Origin: Pseudomonas vlassakiae
Lineage (GTDB): Bacteria > Pseudomonadota > Gammaproteobacteria > Pseudomonadales > Pseudomonadaceae
Length of the DNA: 64,000 bases
Reading direction: 5' to 3'
Assembly (NCBI RefSeq): GCF_014269035.2
Contig: NZ_JABWRP020000014.1
Coordinates: 62,001-126,000 of the forward strand
Within the stretch, counting starts at the first letter, position 1. Each line of letters starts with the position of its first letter. This document shows, piece after piece, positions 1 through 8,600 of this stretch. Made by a program: the position numbers and the translations under genes. Under the pieces are notes generated by a model that searched no databases, was not told where the DNA came from, and worked only from the letters and a program-made list of their open reading frames with translations.

Positions 1-5
1 GCTGC

Positions 6-620
6 TCACGCTGCACACTCCAGGGCATTCCATGGGTCGGCGACAAGGCGTGCGCCCTGGGCTGACTTGAGCAATACCCGGCGGGCAACACCCGCCCACT
101 CGCGCAAGGCGACGGCGCCCGCTGGCGTTTCCAGTTGCACATCGATACGGCACGGTCCGCAATCGAGGATGTGCAGCAGCTCGCGGGCCTTTGCCCGGGT
201 CATGAACTGTGGTGTGCGTACCAGCAGATCAAGGTCACTGGCGCCATGCACGACGTTGCAGCCGGTGGCCAACTGGTAACCGACGCCTCCGGTCGGCCCC
301 CAGGCCAGCCCGCTGGCATCGAGCACGGGCGCCACCGAGGCCAGCGCACACAGGGCTGGCCAAGGACTCTGACCCGTCCCGCGCAGCTCCTCGGGGCTTA
401 GTTGCCGCTGGATATCGCGCACACGCATCAGCACACCCAGGCGCTGCTCACGCCCCTGCCCACGAACACCCACCGCCACCCAGCCACTGGCACAGGCCGC
501 ACGCCGCACCACCACCGGCTGCCCGGCGGCCAATGCCTGCACGGCCCAGGCAGGCGCATCGGCAGGCAGGTCGGCCAGGGGCATGCCCCAGAGCAGGTCA
601 TGTGGTTGCGGCAGGTTCAT
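6..620 (-). CDS. mdcG: MdcG, malonate decarboxylase holo-ACP synthase (phosphoribosyl-dephospho-CoA transferase)
   Basis: MdcG attaches the 2'-(5''-phosphoribosyl)-3'-dephospho-CoA prosthetic group to the acyl carrier subunit MdcC. About 204 residues are visible, with a nucleotidyltransferase-type motif GASDLDLL near residue 125, typical of the family. The ATG at 620 lies one base after the mdcE stop codon; an in-frame start further upstream would overlap mdcE and encode an atypical Ala/Cys-rich leader, so 620 is preferred. The TGA is at the very left edge of the window. It is the last visible gene of the mdcABCDEG run; mdcH and transporter genes usually follow and would lie outside. Identification rests on family resemblance plus operon position. 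Confidence 0.9.
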   Translation of the reverse strand: MNLPQPHDLLWGMPLADLPADAPAWAVQALAAGQPVVVRRAACASGWVAVGVRGQGREQRLGVLMRVRDIQRQLSPEELRGTGQSPWPALCALASVAPVLDASGLAWGPTGGVGYQLATGCNVVHGASDLDLLVRTPQFMTRAKARELLHILDCGPCRIDVQLETPAGAVALREWAGVARRVLLKSAQGARLVADPWNALECAA

Positions 621-621
621 T

Positions 622-1413
622 TCAAGCCTCCTGCCACTGGCTGCGCAGGCGTGCGCGCACGTCGCGGGAGGCGCTGCGGTTCTCACCGTTTAACCGCGAT
701 GCCAGGTCAGTCGCATGGCCGATATCACGCACGGCGTCGGCCAGGCAGGCACGCACCTGGGCAATGTCGGCGGCACTCGGCGCCTCGGCACTGGCGACCT
801 GCAGGCGCCGCCATAGCAAGCCCAGCGAGGCATAGCTGGCAAGGTCATAGGCCATCGGCGGCACCTCGGCGGCCAGCGCCTCCAGTTGCTCGACACTGCG
901 CAGGGTAATGCGCGCTGCTGCCGCCTTGCCCATGGCATGCACCATCACCCCGCTGTCATCCAGGGCGATCAGCCGTTGCGCCTGGTAGCCGTGGGCCAGG
1001 AAGGCACCGGACATGGCCTTGCCGACCAGCAGGCCAATCACCGGGTGCCCCGCCAGGCGTGCCTGGGCGTAGGCCTGCACGGCGCCAGCCAATGCCTGGT
1101 GGATACCCAGGGCTTCCTCGCGACGGCCATAGGCCTGGCTCGGTACATCAATGATCGCGATGATGGCGCGCTTCTCGCCCTCGCGGTCCAGTTCGACCGC
1201 ATCGCTCACGGCCTTGGCCAGGCCCCAGCCTTCCAGCAGGCCGACTTCGCCCGCACGCGCCCGTGGAAACGGGTTGCGCGCGTCCGGCACCACGGCAATG
1301 AAGCGTGCCAGGCGGTTGTCCAGTTCGCCATCGACCACAAGCAACGAGGCGGGATAGCTCGCCAGCGGTTCGCCACCGGCCAGGCCCGGCAGCCAGTTCA
1401 GGGCACGGTTCAT
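622..1413 (-). CDS. mdcE: MdcE, malonate decarboxylase gamma subunit
   Basis: With MdcD, this subunit forms the carboxyltransferase-like component that decarboxylates malonyl-S-ACP to acetyl-S-ACP in the cytoplasm. The 263-residue protein shows the crotonase-fold features of the family, including a VPSQAYGRREE stretch near residue 90 and a GKAMSGAFLAHG stretch near residue 130. The ATG at 1413 overlaps the mdcD stop by four bases, indicating translational coupling. Length matches the family. The order mdcD-mdcE-mdcG matches known biotin-independent malonate decarboxylase operons. Confidence 0.93.
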   Translation of the reverse strand: MNRALNWLPGLAGGEPLASYPASLLVVDGELDNRLARFIAVVPDARNPFPRARAGEVGLLEGWGLAKAVSDAVELDREGEKRAIIAIIDVPSQAYGRREEALGIHQALAGAVQAYAQARLAGHPVIGLLVGKAMSGAFLAHGYQAQRLIALDDSGVMVHAMGKAAAARITLRSVEQLEALAAEVPPMAYDLASYASLGLLWRRLQVASAEAPSAADIAQVRACLADAVRDIGHATDLASRLNGENRSASRDVRARLRSQWQEA

Positions 1414-2258
1414 TGGGCTTCTCCTTGGTAAAGAGCACGCACCGCGGCGGCGTCCAGTTGCGGGCAGTCGGTACCCAGGCTGGCCAGGCGCTGCAGATAC
1501 CAGGCGTGGTGACCGGCGCGGTTGGCCGAAGGTGTGTCCAACAGGTGCAGCAACTGCTGGCGAATGCGGTCGACGTCATCTGCCACATAAGCGTCCACCA
1601 GGCCGCTGGCATGGCGTTGTTCGCCACCCGTCAGGCTCCAGATGAACGGGCGGTCCTTGGCGTCGTACTCAGCAATACCCGCTTCCTGTTCGATCACTTG
1701 CGGGCCATTGAGGCCCAACCGCGCCTCGCGGGTGACCAGCAGGTGGCTGCACAGCCCGGCCGCGATGGACATACCACCGAAGCAACCCACCGAGCCTGCG
1801 ATCAAGCCGATCACCGGTTGATGGGCGCGCAGTTCGACAATCGCCGCCTGGATCTCGGCGATCGCTGCCAGGCCGAGGTTGGCTTCTTGCAGGCGTACGC
1901 CGCCGGTTTCCAGTAACAGTACGGCGCAGGTGGGGATGCCCTTGCGGTTGTCCTCGATGGCCAGCTCCAGGGCGCCGGCAATCTTGGCGCCACCCACTTC
2001 GCCCATGCTGCCGCCCTGGAAGGCACCTTCGATGGCGGCGAGCACGGTTTGGCGGCCATTGAGCCGGCCCTTGGCGATGACCACGCCGTCATCGGCCTGG
2101 GGCACGATGCCTTGGCGCGGCAGCCATGGCGACATCAGGCGGTCGAACGGGCCGAGCAGTTCGCGGAAGCTGCCAGGGTCGAGCAAGGCGCGCGCGCGCT
2201 GGCGAGCGCCCAGCTCGACGAAGCTGCGGCTTTGCAGCAGACGGGCGGTGTCAGTCAT
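1410..2258 (-). CDS. mdcD: MdcD, malonate decarboxylase beta subunit
   Basis: Beta subunit of biotin-independent malonate decarboxylase, the partner of MdcE in decarboxylation of malonyl-S-ACP. The 282-residue protein carries ETGGVRLQEANLGL (about residue 120) and a glycine-rich GSVGCFGGMSIAAG stretch, the oxyanion-type loops of carboxyltransferase-like subunits. I chose the ATG at 2258 because a GAGGAG ribosome binding site precedes it at suitable spacing; the codon two positions upstream is TTG. It overlaps the end of mdcC by eight bases and its own end overlaps mdcE by four, so translation is tightly coupled. Confidence 0.94.
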   Translation of the reverse strand: MTDTARLLQSRSFVELGARQRARALLDPGSFRELLGPFDRLMSPWLPRQGIVPQADDGVVIAKGRLNGRQTVLAAIEGAFQGGSMGEVGGAKIAGALELAIEDNRKGIPTCAVLLLETGGVRLQEANLGLAAIAEIQAAIVELRAHQPVIGLIAGSVGCFGGMSIAAGLCSHLLVTREARLGLNGPQVIEQEAGIAEYDAKDRPFIWSLTGGEQRHASGLVDAYVADDVDRIRQQLLHLLDTPSANRAGHHAWYLQRLASLGTDCPQLDAAAVRALYQGEAQ

Positions 2259-2550
2259 GGGCAATCTCCTCGAAACCTTGCTCCAGGCGCAGGCGCACCA
2301 CGCCAGGGGTGGCGCCGAAGTCGTGGATGTCGATCTTCACGGCAGGTAGCGTGCGGCCGACGAACAGGCGCTGGAACAGCTGGCTCCAGCGGGCGCTGCT
2401 GCCGTTGACCGAGGTGACCACCTGGATCTCCAGGCGGCCGGCACTGCCGGGCTCGATCAGCACCTCCAGGTCGCCGGAGCTGACGCAGCCGACCAAGGTG
2501 CGGCCGCGGCTCGGCTCGGCGGCAGGGAATTGAAAGTTCAGGGTTTCCAT
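2251..2550 (-). CDS. mdcC: MdcC, malonate decarboxylase acyl carrier protein (delta subunit)
   Basis: A 99-residue acyl carrier subunit that bears the phosphoribosyl-dephospho-CoA arm to which malonyl and acetyl groups are bound as thioesters. The family's attachment-site context is visible near residue 25 as GCVSSGDLEVL; one of these serines is expected to carry the prosthetic group. Its start is one base from the mdcB stop and its end overlaps mdcD. Size and position agree with MdcC of other gamma-proteobacteria. Confidence 0.93.
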   Translation of the reverse strand: METLNFQFPAAEPSRGRTLVGCVSSGDLEVLIEPGSAGRLEIQVVTSVNGSSARWSQLFQRLFVGRTLPAVKIDIHDFGATPGVVRLRLEQGFEEIAHD

Positions 2551-2551
2551 G

Positions 2552-3436
2552 TCACAGGCTCCCGGCTTTGTCGAGGAACAGGCAGGCGGCCAACAGATCG
2601 GCGGCGCCGCCCGGTGAGGCGTTCAGTTGCAGCAGTTGCGCATCCAGCAGGCGCAGCTCACGGCGGCCATCGAGGCTGGCGCAGCCGCCGGCATCGAGCA
2701 CCGCCCGGGCACCCGCTTGCATGGCTTGCAGCCCTTGCGGGCCGGCGCGCCAGAGCACACAGGTGTCACTGAGCGCGGCCATGATCGCCAGCAAGGCATC
2801 CAGCCGAGCCTGGTTTTCGCTGGCGCCCGCGGCACGGCTGCGGCGCAGTTGTGGCAGGCCATGTTCGAGCACGGCGGGGAAGCCTTGTTGAGCCTGTTCG
2901 CGGGCCCCCCCGGCGCCGTAGCGGTGGCGCACCTGGATGCCGTGGCTGTCTTGTGCGATAGCGGCCGGGTCGTCGATCAGGGCGATGCGCCCGGCGCGGG
3001 CGGCAACTGCCTGGGGATCGGCCTTGGCATCGAGCGCTTGTGCGGCGACCAGCAGGCCAAGGGCCCAGATTGCGCCGCGATGGGTATTGATGCCGCCTGT
3101 GGTGGCGAGCATGGCCTGTTCGCCTGCGCGGCCGATACGGCCCAGTTCGGCGCGCAGCGGTTGGCCAATTTCGCCATGGGCTTGCGCGGCTTCGGCCATT
3201 TGCCGCAGGCAGGGCCACAGGGCCAGTGCCGAGGCGTGCATCAGGGCCAGGGTCATGTCGGTGTGGGCGCCACTGCTGCGGCGGTCGACCAGGCCGGGTT
3301 TGGGCGACAGGTCGGCTTCATCGATGAGGGCTTCGACGGCGAGGTCGGCAAGTCGGTCGGCCTGGGCGCTATCGGTTTGCAGGTCCGGCCTCTTCGCGGC
3401 TGAAGCCGCTCCTACAGGGATCGCGTATGCAATCAT
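2552..3436 (-). CDS. mdcB: MdcB, triphosphoribosyl-dephospho-CoA synthase, with a REP-encoded N-terminal segment
   Basis: MdcB (CitG family) condenses ATP with 3-dephospho-CoA to make the precursor of the ACP prosthetic group, which MdcG then transfers. The 294-residue protein contains LSPKPGLVDRRSSGAHTDM (about residues 43-61), the conserved family signature. Its ATG at 3436 directly abuts the mdcA stop codon. Oddly, about twelve residues near the N-terminus (VGAASAAKRPDLQ region) are encoded by a putida-type REP palindrome at 3386-3420. That segment is unlike the usual short leader of the family, but the frame is open and the catalytic part begins after it, so the gene is probably functional. 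Confidence 0.92.
   Translation of the reverse strand: MIAYAIPVGAASAAKRPDLQTDSAQADRLADLAVEALIDEADLSPKPGLVDRRSSGAHTDMTLALMHASALALWPCLRQMAEAAQAHGEIGQPLRAELGRIGRAGEQAMLATTGGINTHRGAIWALGLLVAAQALDAKADPQAVAARAGRIALIDDPAAIAQDSHGIQVRHRYGAGGAREQAQQGFPAVLEHGLPQLRRSRAAGASENQARLDALLAIMAALSDTCVLWRAGPQGLQAMQAGARAVLDAGGCASLDGRRELRLLDAQLLQLNASPGGAADLLAACLFLDKAGSL
3386..3420. repeat. REP palindrome inside mdcB
   Basis: The element has the standard putida REP layout: CCGGCCTCTTC head, central palindrome GCGGCtgaaGCCGC, and TCCTACAGGG tail. It lies wholly within the mdcB coding frame, near its start. These elements are normally extragenic, so its location is unusual. Confidence 0.85.
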
Positions 3437-5098
3437 TTACCAGCTCCTGAACCTTGCGGGCGGGTTGTAGAGGCCGCCGGACCACTCGACCAGGTCGGCG
3501 ATGCTGCGCGCGGCGAGCAACTCGCGGCTGGCGTCGGTGCGGCGGATGCCGAGGTCCTCGGGCAAGGCGATCAGGCCTTGCTGACGCAGGCGCAGGGTGT
3601 CCTTGGGGTCGTGGCGCAGACCGATGACGGTGACCCCGGCCACGGCGGCGATCATCTGCTGGCGCTCTTCCAGGCTGCGCGCCTTGTACAGGTAGGCGAT
3701 GCCTTCCTCGGTGAGCAGGTGGGTGACGTCGTCGCCGTAGATCATCACCGGTGCCAGAGGCATGCCGGCTTTCTTCGCCACGTCCACGGCGTCGAGCGTT
3801 TCGACGAAGGTCGGTTTGCCACCTTCCTGGTAGGTCTCGACCATCTGCACCACCAGCTTGCGGCCGCGTTCGAGCAGGGTCTCGGGCACGGTCATGTCGA
3901 GCCAGGCCGGGGTCGCATGGCGCCGCCCGCGAGGGTCGTGCCCCATGTTCGGCGCCCCGCCGAAGCCGGCCAGGCGGCCACGGGTGACGGTCGAGGAATG
4001 GCCGTCACCATCGACCTGCAAGGTGGCACCGATGAACAGGTCGACCGCGTATTGCCCGGCCAGTTGGCACATCATCCGGTTGGAGCGCAGCGAACCATCG
4101 CGGCCGGTGAAGAACACGTCCGGGCGCTGGGCGATGTAGTCCTCCATGCCCAGCTCGGTACCGAAGCAGTGCACGCTCTCGACCCAGCCGGTCTCGATGG
4201 CGGGGATCAGGGTCGGGTGCGGGTTGAGCGTCCAGTTGCGACAGATCTTGCCCTTGAGGCCCAGCGATTCGCCGTAGGTTGGCAGGATCAGTTCGATCGC
4301 GGCGGTGTTGAAGCCGATGCCATGGTTCAGCGATTGCACCTGGTGTTTCTCGTAGATCCCGCGGATCGCCATCATCGCCATCAGCACGTGCACCGGCTTG
4401 ATGTGGCGCGGGTCGCGGGTGAACAGCGGTTCGATGTAGAACGGCTGGTCGGCGACCACCACGAAGTCGACCCAGGACGCCGGGATGTCCACCCGCGGCA
4501 GGTCGTCGACGCGGTCCACCAGCTGGTTGACCTGGGCGATTACCAGGCCGTCGCTGAAGGCGGCTGGCTCGACCAGCGCCGGGGTGTCCTCGGTGCTGGG
4601 GCCGGTGTACAGGTTGCCGTCGCGGTCGGCCATGAAGCCGGCGACCAGGGTGACATTGGGGATCAGGTCGACCAGCAGCCGTGAATACAGTTCGATATAG
4701 GTGTGAATGGCACCGACCTCGAGCAGGCCATCTTCCAGCAGCTGGCCGATGCGCAGGCTCTGCGGGCCGGCGAAGGAGAAGTCGAGCTTGCGTGCGATGC
4801 CACGCTCGAACAGGTCCAGGTGCTCGGCGCGGCTGACGCTGGGCATGATCATGTGCAGGTCGTGCAGGCGCCCAGGGTCGGCCTTGGCCAGCGAACGGGA
4901 GAGGAAGTCGGCCTGCTTCTGGTTGTTGCCTTCGAGCACCACGCGGTCGCCGGGGGCGATCAGCAGCTCCAGGGCTTCGACGATTCGCGCGGTGGGCAGC
5001 ACCACACCGTCGGCCAGGTGACGGACGCGGTCCAGGCGGCGCTGCTTCTCGGCGCGTCGCCTGGACCATTGCGGCGGTGGATTGTTCGTTACGGTCAT
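3437..5098 (-). CDS. mdcA: MdcA, malonate decarboxylase alpha subunit (acetyl-S-ACP:malonate ACP transferase)
   Basis: MdcA exchanges acetyl for malonyl on the carrier protein, regenerating malonyl-S-ACP with release of acetate; it is the first structural gene of the operon. The 553-residue length is normal for the family. The sequence is collinear with MdcA, including the GGAPNMGHDPRGRRH stretch near residue 390. The ATG at 5098 gives MTVTNNPPPQ. The stop is immediately followed by the mdcB ATG. Together with mdcB-E and G it allows growth on malonate as a carbon source, yielding acetate and carbon dioxide. Confidence 0.95.
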   Translation of the reverse strand: MTVTNNPPPQWSRRRAEKQRRLDRVRHLADGVVLPTARIVEALELLIAPGDRVVLEGNNQKQADFLSRSLAKADPGRLHDLHMIMPSVSRAEHLDLFERGIARKLDFSFAGPQSLRIGQLLEDGLLEVGAIHTYIELYSRLLVDLIPNVTLVAGFMADRDGNLYTGPSTEDTPALVEPAAFSDGLVIAQVNQLVDRVDDLPRVDIPASWVDFVVVADQPFYIEPLFTRDPRHIKPVHVLMAMMAIRGIYEKHQVQSLNHGIGFNTAAIELILPTYGESLGLKGKICRNWTLNPHPTLIPAIETGWVESVHCFGTELGMEDYIAQRPDVFFTGRDGSLRSNRMMCQLAGQYAVDLFIGATLQVDGDGHSSTVTRGRLAGFGGAPNMGHDPRGRRHATPAWLDMTVPETLLERGRKLVVQMVETYQEGGKPTFVETLDAVDVAKKAGMPLAPVMIYGDDVTHLLTEEGIAYLYKARSLEERQQMIAAVAGVTVIGLRHDPKDTLRLRQQGLIALPEDLGIRRTDASRELLAARSIADLVEWSGGLYNPPARFRSW

Positions 5099-5398
5099 TG
5101 GGTGACTCCACGGGTTCGCTGTCGTGTAGGCACCTTAGGGCGAGCAGGAAGGCGTGATCAATCAAGGTGGGGCGCTGATCGTTACGGCCAGGGTAATGAT
5201 CTCGCTGTTATGGCCTCCGGCAATACCTTGCTAGAGTGGCCATGCACAGACGGGGGGTGCGCTCCCTACGGCAAAAACGCACGATGCCCCTGCAGATTTG
5301 TCGATTGTACAAGGCAAATTCGCATGCCAGGATCCAGCGATCCTCCAGCGCACTCCAGACTTCATTTGGAAAATCAATAACAAAGCAGGGAGAACGCG
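5099..5398. promoter_or_regulatory. Divergent promoter region between mdcA and the valine-catabolism pair
   Basis: This 300-base gap separates two divergent operons and must hold both promoters. A small palindrome TTGTACAA-like core (around 5305) and GGATCCAGCGATCC (around 5330) are visible, but no promoter hexamers could be assigned with confidence. The ribosome binding site of the rightward gene is AGGGAG just before 5399. Confidence 0.4.
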
Positions 5399-6469
5399 AT
5401 GACCGCGCACGCTCATACCTCGGCAACGGCTCATGTACTGGCCGAGGTCCGCAACCAGATTGGCCACCTCACCCTCAACCGCCCGGCCGGCCTCAATGCC
5501 CTGACCCTGGACATGGTGCGCAGCCTGCGCCAGCACTTCGACCAATGGGCCGACGACCCTCAGGTGCAGGCCGTGGTGCTGCGCGGTGAAGGCCCCAAGG
5601 GCTTCTGCGCCGGTGGCGATATCCGCTCGCTGCACGACAGCTACAAGGCCGGCGATACCCTGCACGAAGACTTCTTCGTCGAGGAATACGCCCTGGACCT
5701 GGCCATCCACCGCTACCGCAAGCCGGTGCTGGTGCTGATGGACGGTTTTACCCTCGGCGGCGGCATGGGCCTGGCCCAAGGCTGTGACCTGCGGATCGTC
5801 ACCGAACGCAGCCGGCTGGGCATGCCGGAGGTCGGCATCGGCTACTTCCCGGATGTCGGTGGCAGCTACTTCCTGTCGCGCATCCCGGGCGAACTGGGCA
5901 CCTACCTGGGCGTCAGCGGCGCTCAGATCCAGGCCGCCGATGCCCTGTACTGCGGGCTGGCCGACTGGTACCTGAGCAGCGACAAACTCGCAGCCCTGGA
6001 TCAAGGGCTGGATACCCTGCGCTTTGGCGCTCACCCGCTCAAGGACCTGCAGAACCTGCTGGCCAAGCTCGGCAGCCAGGTGCTGGGCGATGCGCCGCTG
6101 GAAAAACTGCGCCCGGCCATCGACCATTTCTTCGCCCAGCCCGACCTGCCGGCGATCATCGAACAACTGCGTGCGGTGCGCATCGGCGACAGCCACCCAT
6201 GGGCGTTGGCCACCGCCGAACAGCTGGAAAGCCGCTCGCCGCTGGCCATGGCGGTTACCCTGGAGATGCTGCGCCGCGGTCGCCACCTGGCACTGGAAGA
6301 CTGCTTCGCCATGGAACTGCACATTGATCGCCAGTGGTTCCAGTACGGTGACATCATCGAGGGCGTGCGTGCCCTGATCATCGACAAGGACAGGCAGCCG
6401 CGCTGGAACCCGCCAACCCTGGCCGGGTTGTCGCGCCAGCGGGTCGACCAATTCTTCGAAGGCCTGTGA
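5399..6469 (+). CDS. 3-hydroxyisobutyryl-CoA hydrolase-like crotonase
   Basis: A 356-residue crotonase-superfamily protein of the HIBYL-CoA hydrolase type, which releases 3-hydroxyisobutyrate from its CoA ester in valine degradation. Evidence: FCAGGDIRSLH (oxyanion loop, about residue 75), GFTLGGGMGL (about 120), and the hallmark MPEVGIGYFPDVGGSYF (about 140), whose Glu and Asp match the catalytic pair of human HIBCH. The ATG at 5399 follows an AGGGAG site. The gene is 16 bases from the acyl-CoA dehydrogenase that would act two steps earlier in the same pathway, so the two are probably co-transcribed. A generic enoyl-CoA hydratase is less likely given the length and DVGG motif. Confidence 0.85.
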   Translation: MTAHAHTSATAHVLAEVRNQIGHLTLNRPAGLNALTLDMVRSLRQHFDQWADDPQVQAVVLRGEGPKGFCAGGDIRSLHDSYKAGDTLHEDFFVEEYALDLAIHRYRKPVLVLMDGFTLGGGMGLAQGCDLRIVTERSRLGMPEVGIGYFPDVGGSYFLSRIPGELGTYLGVSGAQIQAADALYCGLADWYLSSDKLAALDQGLDTLRFGAHPLKDLQNLLAKLGSQVLGDAPLEKLRPAIDHFFAQPDLPAIIEQLRAVRIGDSHPWALATAEQLESRSPLAMAVTLEMLRRGRHLALEDCFAMELHIDRQWFQYGDIIEGVRALIIDKDRQPRWNPPTLAGLSRQRVDQFFEGL

Positions 6470-6485
6470 GCCCGGGAGTACACAG

Positions 6486-7637
6486 ATGCAAGACCTGGAA
6501 CTGAACGAAGAACAGATCATGATCCGCGACATGGCCCGGGACTTCGCCCGTGGCGAGATCGCGCCGCATGCCCAGGCCTGGGAAAAGGCCGGCTGGATCG
6601 ACGATGGCATGGTGCGCAAGATGGGTGAACTGGGCCTGCTCGGCATGGTCGTCCCGGAAGACTTTGGCGGCAGCTACACCGACTACGTGGCCTATGCCCT
6701 GGCGGTGGAGGAAATCGCCGCCGGCTGTGGCGCCACGGGTGCGATGATGAGTATCCATAACTCGGTCGGCTGCGGCCCCCTGCTCGCCTACGGCACGCCT
6801 GAACAGCAACAGGCCTGGTTGCCACGCCTGGCCGCTGGCGAAGTCATCGGCTGCTTCTGCCTGACCGAGCCCCAGGCCGGCTCCGAAGCACACAACCTAC
6901 GCACCCGCGCCGAGTTGGTCGATGGCCAGTGGGTGATCAACGGCGCCAAGCAGTTCGTCAGCAACGCCCGCCGCGCCGGCCTGGCCATCGTCTTCGCGGT
7001 GACCGATCCGCAACTCGGCAAGAAAGGCCTTTCAGCCTTCCTGGTACCCACCGACAACCCCGGCTTCAAGGTCGACCGCAGCGAGCACAAGATGGGCATC
7101 CGCGCCTCCGACACCTGCGCGGTGACCTTCGACAACTGCCGCATCCCGGCGGCCAACCTCCTCGGCGAGCGCGGCAAGGGCCTGGCCATCGCCCTGTCCA
7201 ACCTCGAAGGCGGCCGCATCGGCATCGCCGCCCAGGCCCTGGGCATCGCCCGTGCCGCGTTCGAGGCGGCGCTAGTGTACTCGCGTGACCGCATCCAGTT
7301 CGGCAAGCCGATCAACGAGCACCAGAGCATCGCCAACCTGCTGGCCGACATGCAGGTGCAGGTGAATGCGGCACGCTTGCTGATCCTGCATGCCGCCCGA
7401 CTGCGCAGCGCAGGCAAGCCGTGCCTGTCGGAGGCCTCGCAGGCCAAGCTGTTCGCGTCGGAAATGGCCGAGCGGGTGTGCTCGATGGCGATTCAGGTGC
7501 ACGGCGGGTATGGCTACCTGGAGGACTACCCGGTCGAGCGCTATTACCGCGATGCGCGCATCACCCAGATCTACGAAGGGTCGAGCGAAATCCAGCGCAT
7601 GCTGATCGCACGCGAACTCAGGCACTACCCGTTGTAA
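6486..7637 (+). CDS. Acyl-CoA dehydrogenase, probably isobutyryl-CoA dehydrogenase
   Basis: A 383-residue FAD-dependent acyl-CoA dehydrogenase. The FAD/substrate stretch CFCLTEPQAGSEA (about residue 125), the ACAD signature region around QVHGGYGY (about 338), and YEGSSEIQR near the C-terminus with the candidate catalytic Glu are visible. Coupling to the upstream HIBYL-CoA hydrolase gene (16-base gap, GGGAG site) suggests the valine branch, with isobutyryl-CoA converted to methacrylyl-CoA, but other short branched acyl-CoAs cannot be excluded from sequence alone. It ends seven bases from the end of the convergent AraC gene. Confidence 0.88.
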   Translation: MQDLELNEEQIMIRDMARDFARGEIAPHAQAWEKAGWIDDGMVRKMGELGLLGMVVPEDFGGSYTDYVAYALAVEEIAAGCGATGAMMSIHNSVGCGPLLAYGTPEQQQAWLPRLAAGEVIGCFCLTEPQAGSEAHNLRTRAELVDGQWVINGAKQFVSNARRAGLAIVFAVTDPQLGKKGLSAFLVPTDNPGFKVDRSEHKMGIRASDTCAVTFDNCRIPAANLLGERGKGLAIALSNLEGGRIGIAAQALGIARAAFEAALVYSRDRIQFGKPINEHQSIANLLADMQVQVNAARLLILHAARLRSAGKPCLSEASQAKLFASEMAERVCSMAIQVHGGYGYLEDYPVERYYRDARITQIYEGSSEIQRMLIARELRHYPL

Positions 7638-7643
7638 GCCCCC

Positions 7644-8600
7644 TCAGTGGCGCTGCCTGAGGGTTTCCGAAGGCAGCTCGCCAAAGCGCTGGCGATACAC
7701 CTCGGCGAACCGCCCGAGGTGCATGAAACCGTAATCCATGGCCAGCTCGGTCACACTGCGCACTGCGCAACGGCTGTCACGCAGGCACGCATGCACCCGC
7801 TCCAGCTTGCGCTGGCGCACGTACTGCTTGGGCGTGATACCCAGCTGCCGATCAAAAAGCGCATACAGCGAACGCACGCTCATGCAGGCCTGCTCCGCCA
7901 GCGTCTCGGCTGACAATTCAAGCTTGAGGTTGCGCTCGATGTAATCAAGGATCCGCTCCAGGCTCGCACACTGCGTACCCAGGCTTTCGCGGCGGATGTT
8001 GGTGCTCATCAGGGTCATCAGCTTGCTGGCGACGATCTGGCTGTAGTGCCCCTGTACTCGCGGTAGCGAGTCACTGACCTCGGCTTCGTGGCAGACCATG
8101 GCCAGCAAGTTGACGAAGCCATCCAGCTCTTCCAGCCGGTAGTGGTTGCGCAAGAACCGTACGCCGCCGTCCGGGCGTTGCCAGCGCTGCTCGTCGCAAA
8201 TGCTGTCGAGCATGCGGGTCGGCACTTTGAGAATGAATTTCTCGCAATCTTCGGAATAGGTCAGGTCGACCGGGTCGTCCGGGTTGATCAACAGCAGTTC
8301 GCCCGGCACCAGGTGGTGCTCACGCTGATGCCCGCGCCATAGGCAGTTGCCATTGAGCAGGACCTGCAAATGGTAGATGGATTCCAGCGCCGGCGAGGTG
8401 ACCCGCACACTACCGCCGTAGCTGATGCGGCACAGGTCGAGTTCGGCGAACTTACGGTGGCTGAGACTGGCCTGCGGGTGGCTGGTGCGTGACAGGCCGA
8501 TGCAGTGCTGGCCGACGTGCTGGTTCACGTAGTCGGACACGGTATAAGGGTCGGCGTGATGAAACACGCTACTTCGCTCGCTCAGCAGGCGGCTTTCCAT
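7644..8600 (-). CDS. AraC-family transcriptional regulator, XylS/BenR subfamily
   Basis: The 318-residue protein resembles XylS and BenR along its length: SDYVNQHVG near residue 23, LDLCRISYGGSVRV (about 55), GNCLWRGHQ, GELLLINPDD and DLTYSEDCEKFILK (about 110), then two C-terminal helix-turn-helix motifs ending in FAEVYRQRFGELPSETLRQ. XylS and BenR activate aromatic-acid catabolism genes on binding benzoates. No benABCD or cat genes are in the window; the gene is convergent with the valine-catabolism pair and faces a 365-base spacer. It could be BenR itself displaced from its operon, an AntR-like paralogue, or a regulator of unlinked genes. Confidence 0.85.
   Translation of the reverse strand: MESRLLSERSSVFHHADPYTVSDYVNQHVGQHCIGLSRTSHPQASLSHRKFAELDLCRISYGGSVRVTSPALESIYHLQVLLNGNCLWRGHQREHHLVPGELLLINPDDPVDLTYSEDCEKFILKVPTRMLDSICDEQRWQRPDGGVRFLRNHYRLEELDGFVNLLAMVCHEAEVSDSLPRVQGHYSQIVASKLMTLMSTNIRRESLGTQCASLERILDYIERNLKLELSAETLAEQACMSVRSLYALFDRQLGITPKQYVRQRKLERVHACLRDSRCAVRSVTELAMDYGFMHLGRFAEVYRQRFGELPSETLRQRH

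Noticed and set aside
5231..6646. Minus-strand open frame of 471 codons opposite the crotonase gene
   Set aside because: The sense strand encodes a clear crotonase with catalytic motifs; the antisense product resembles nothing.
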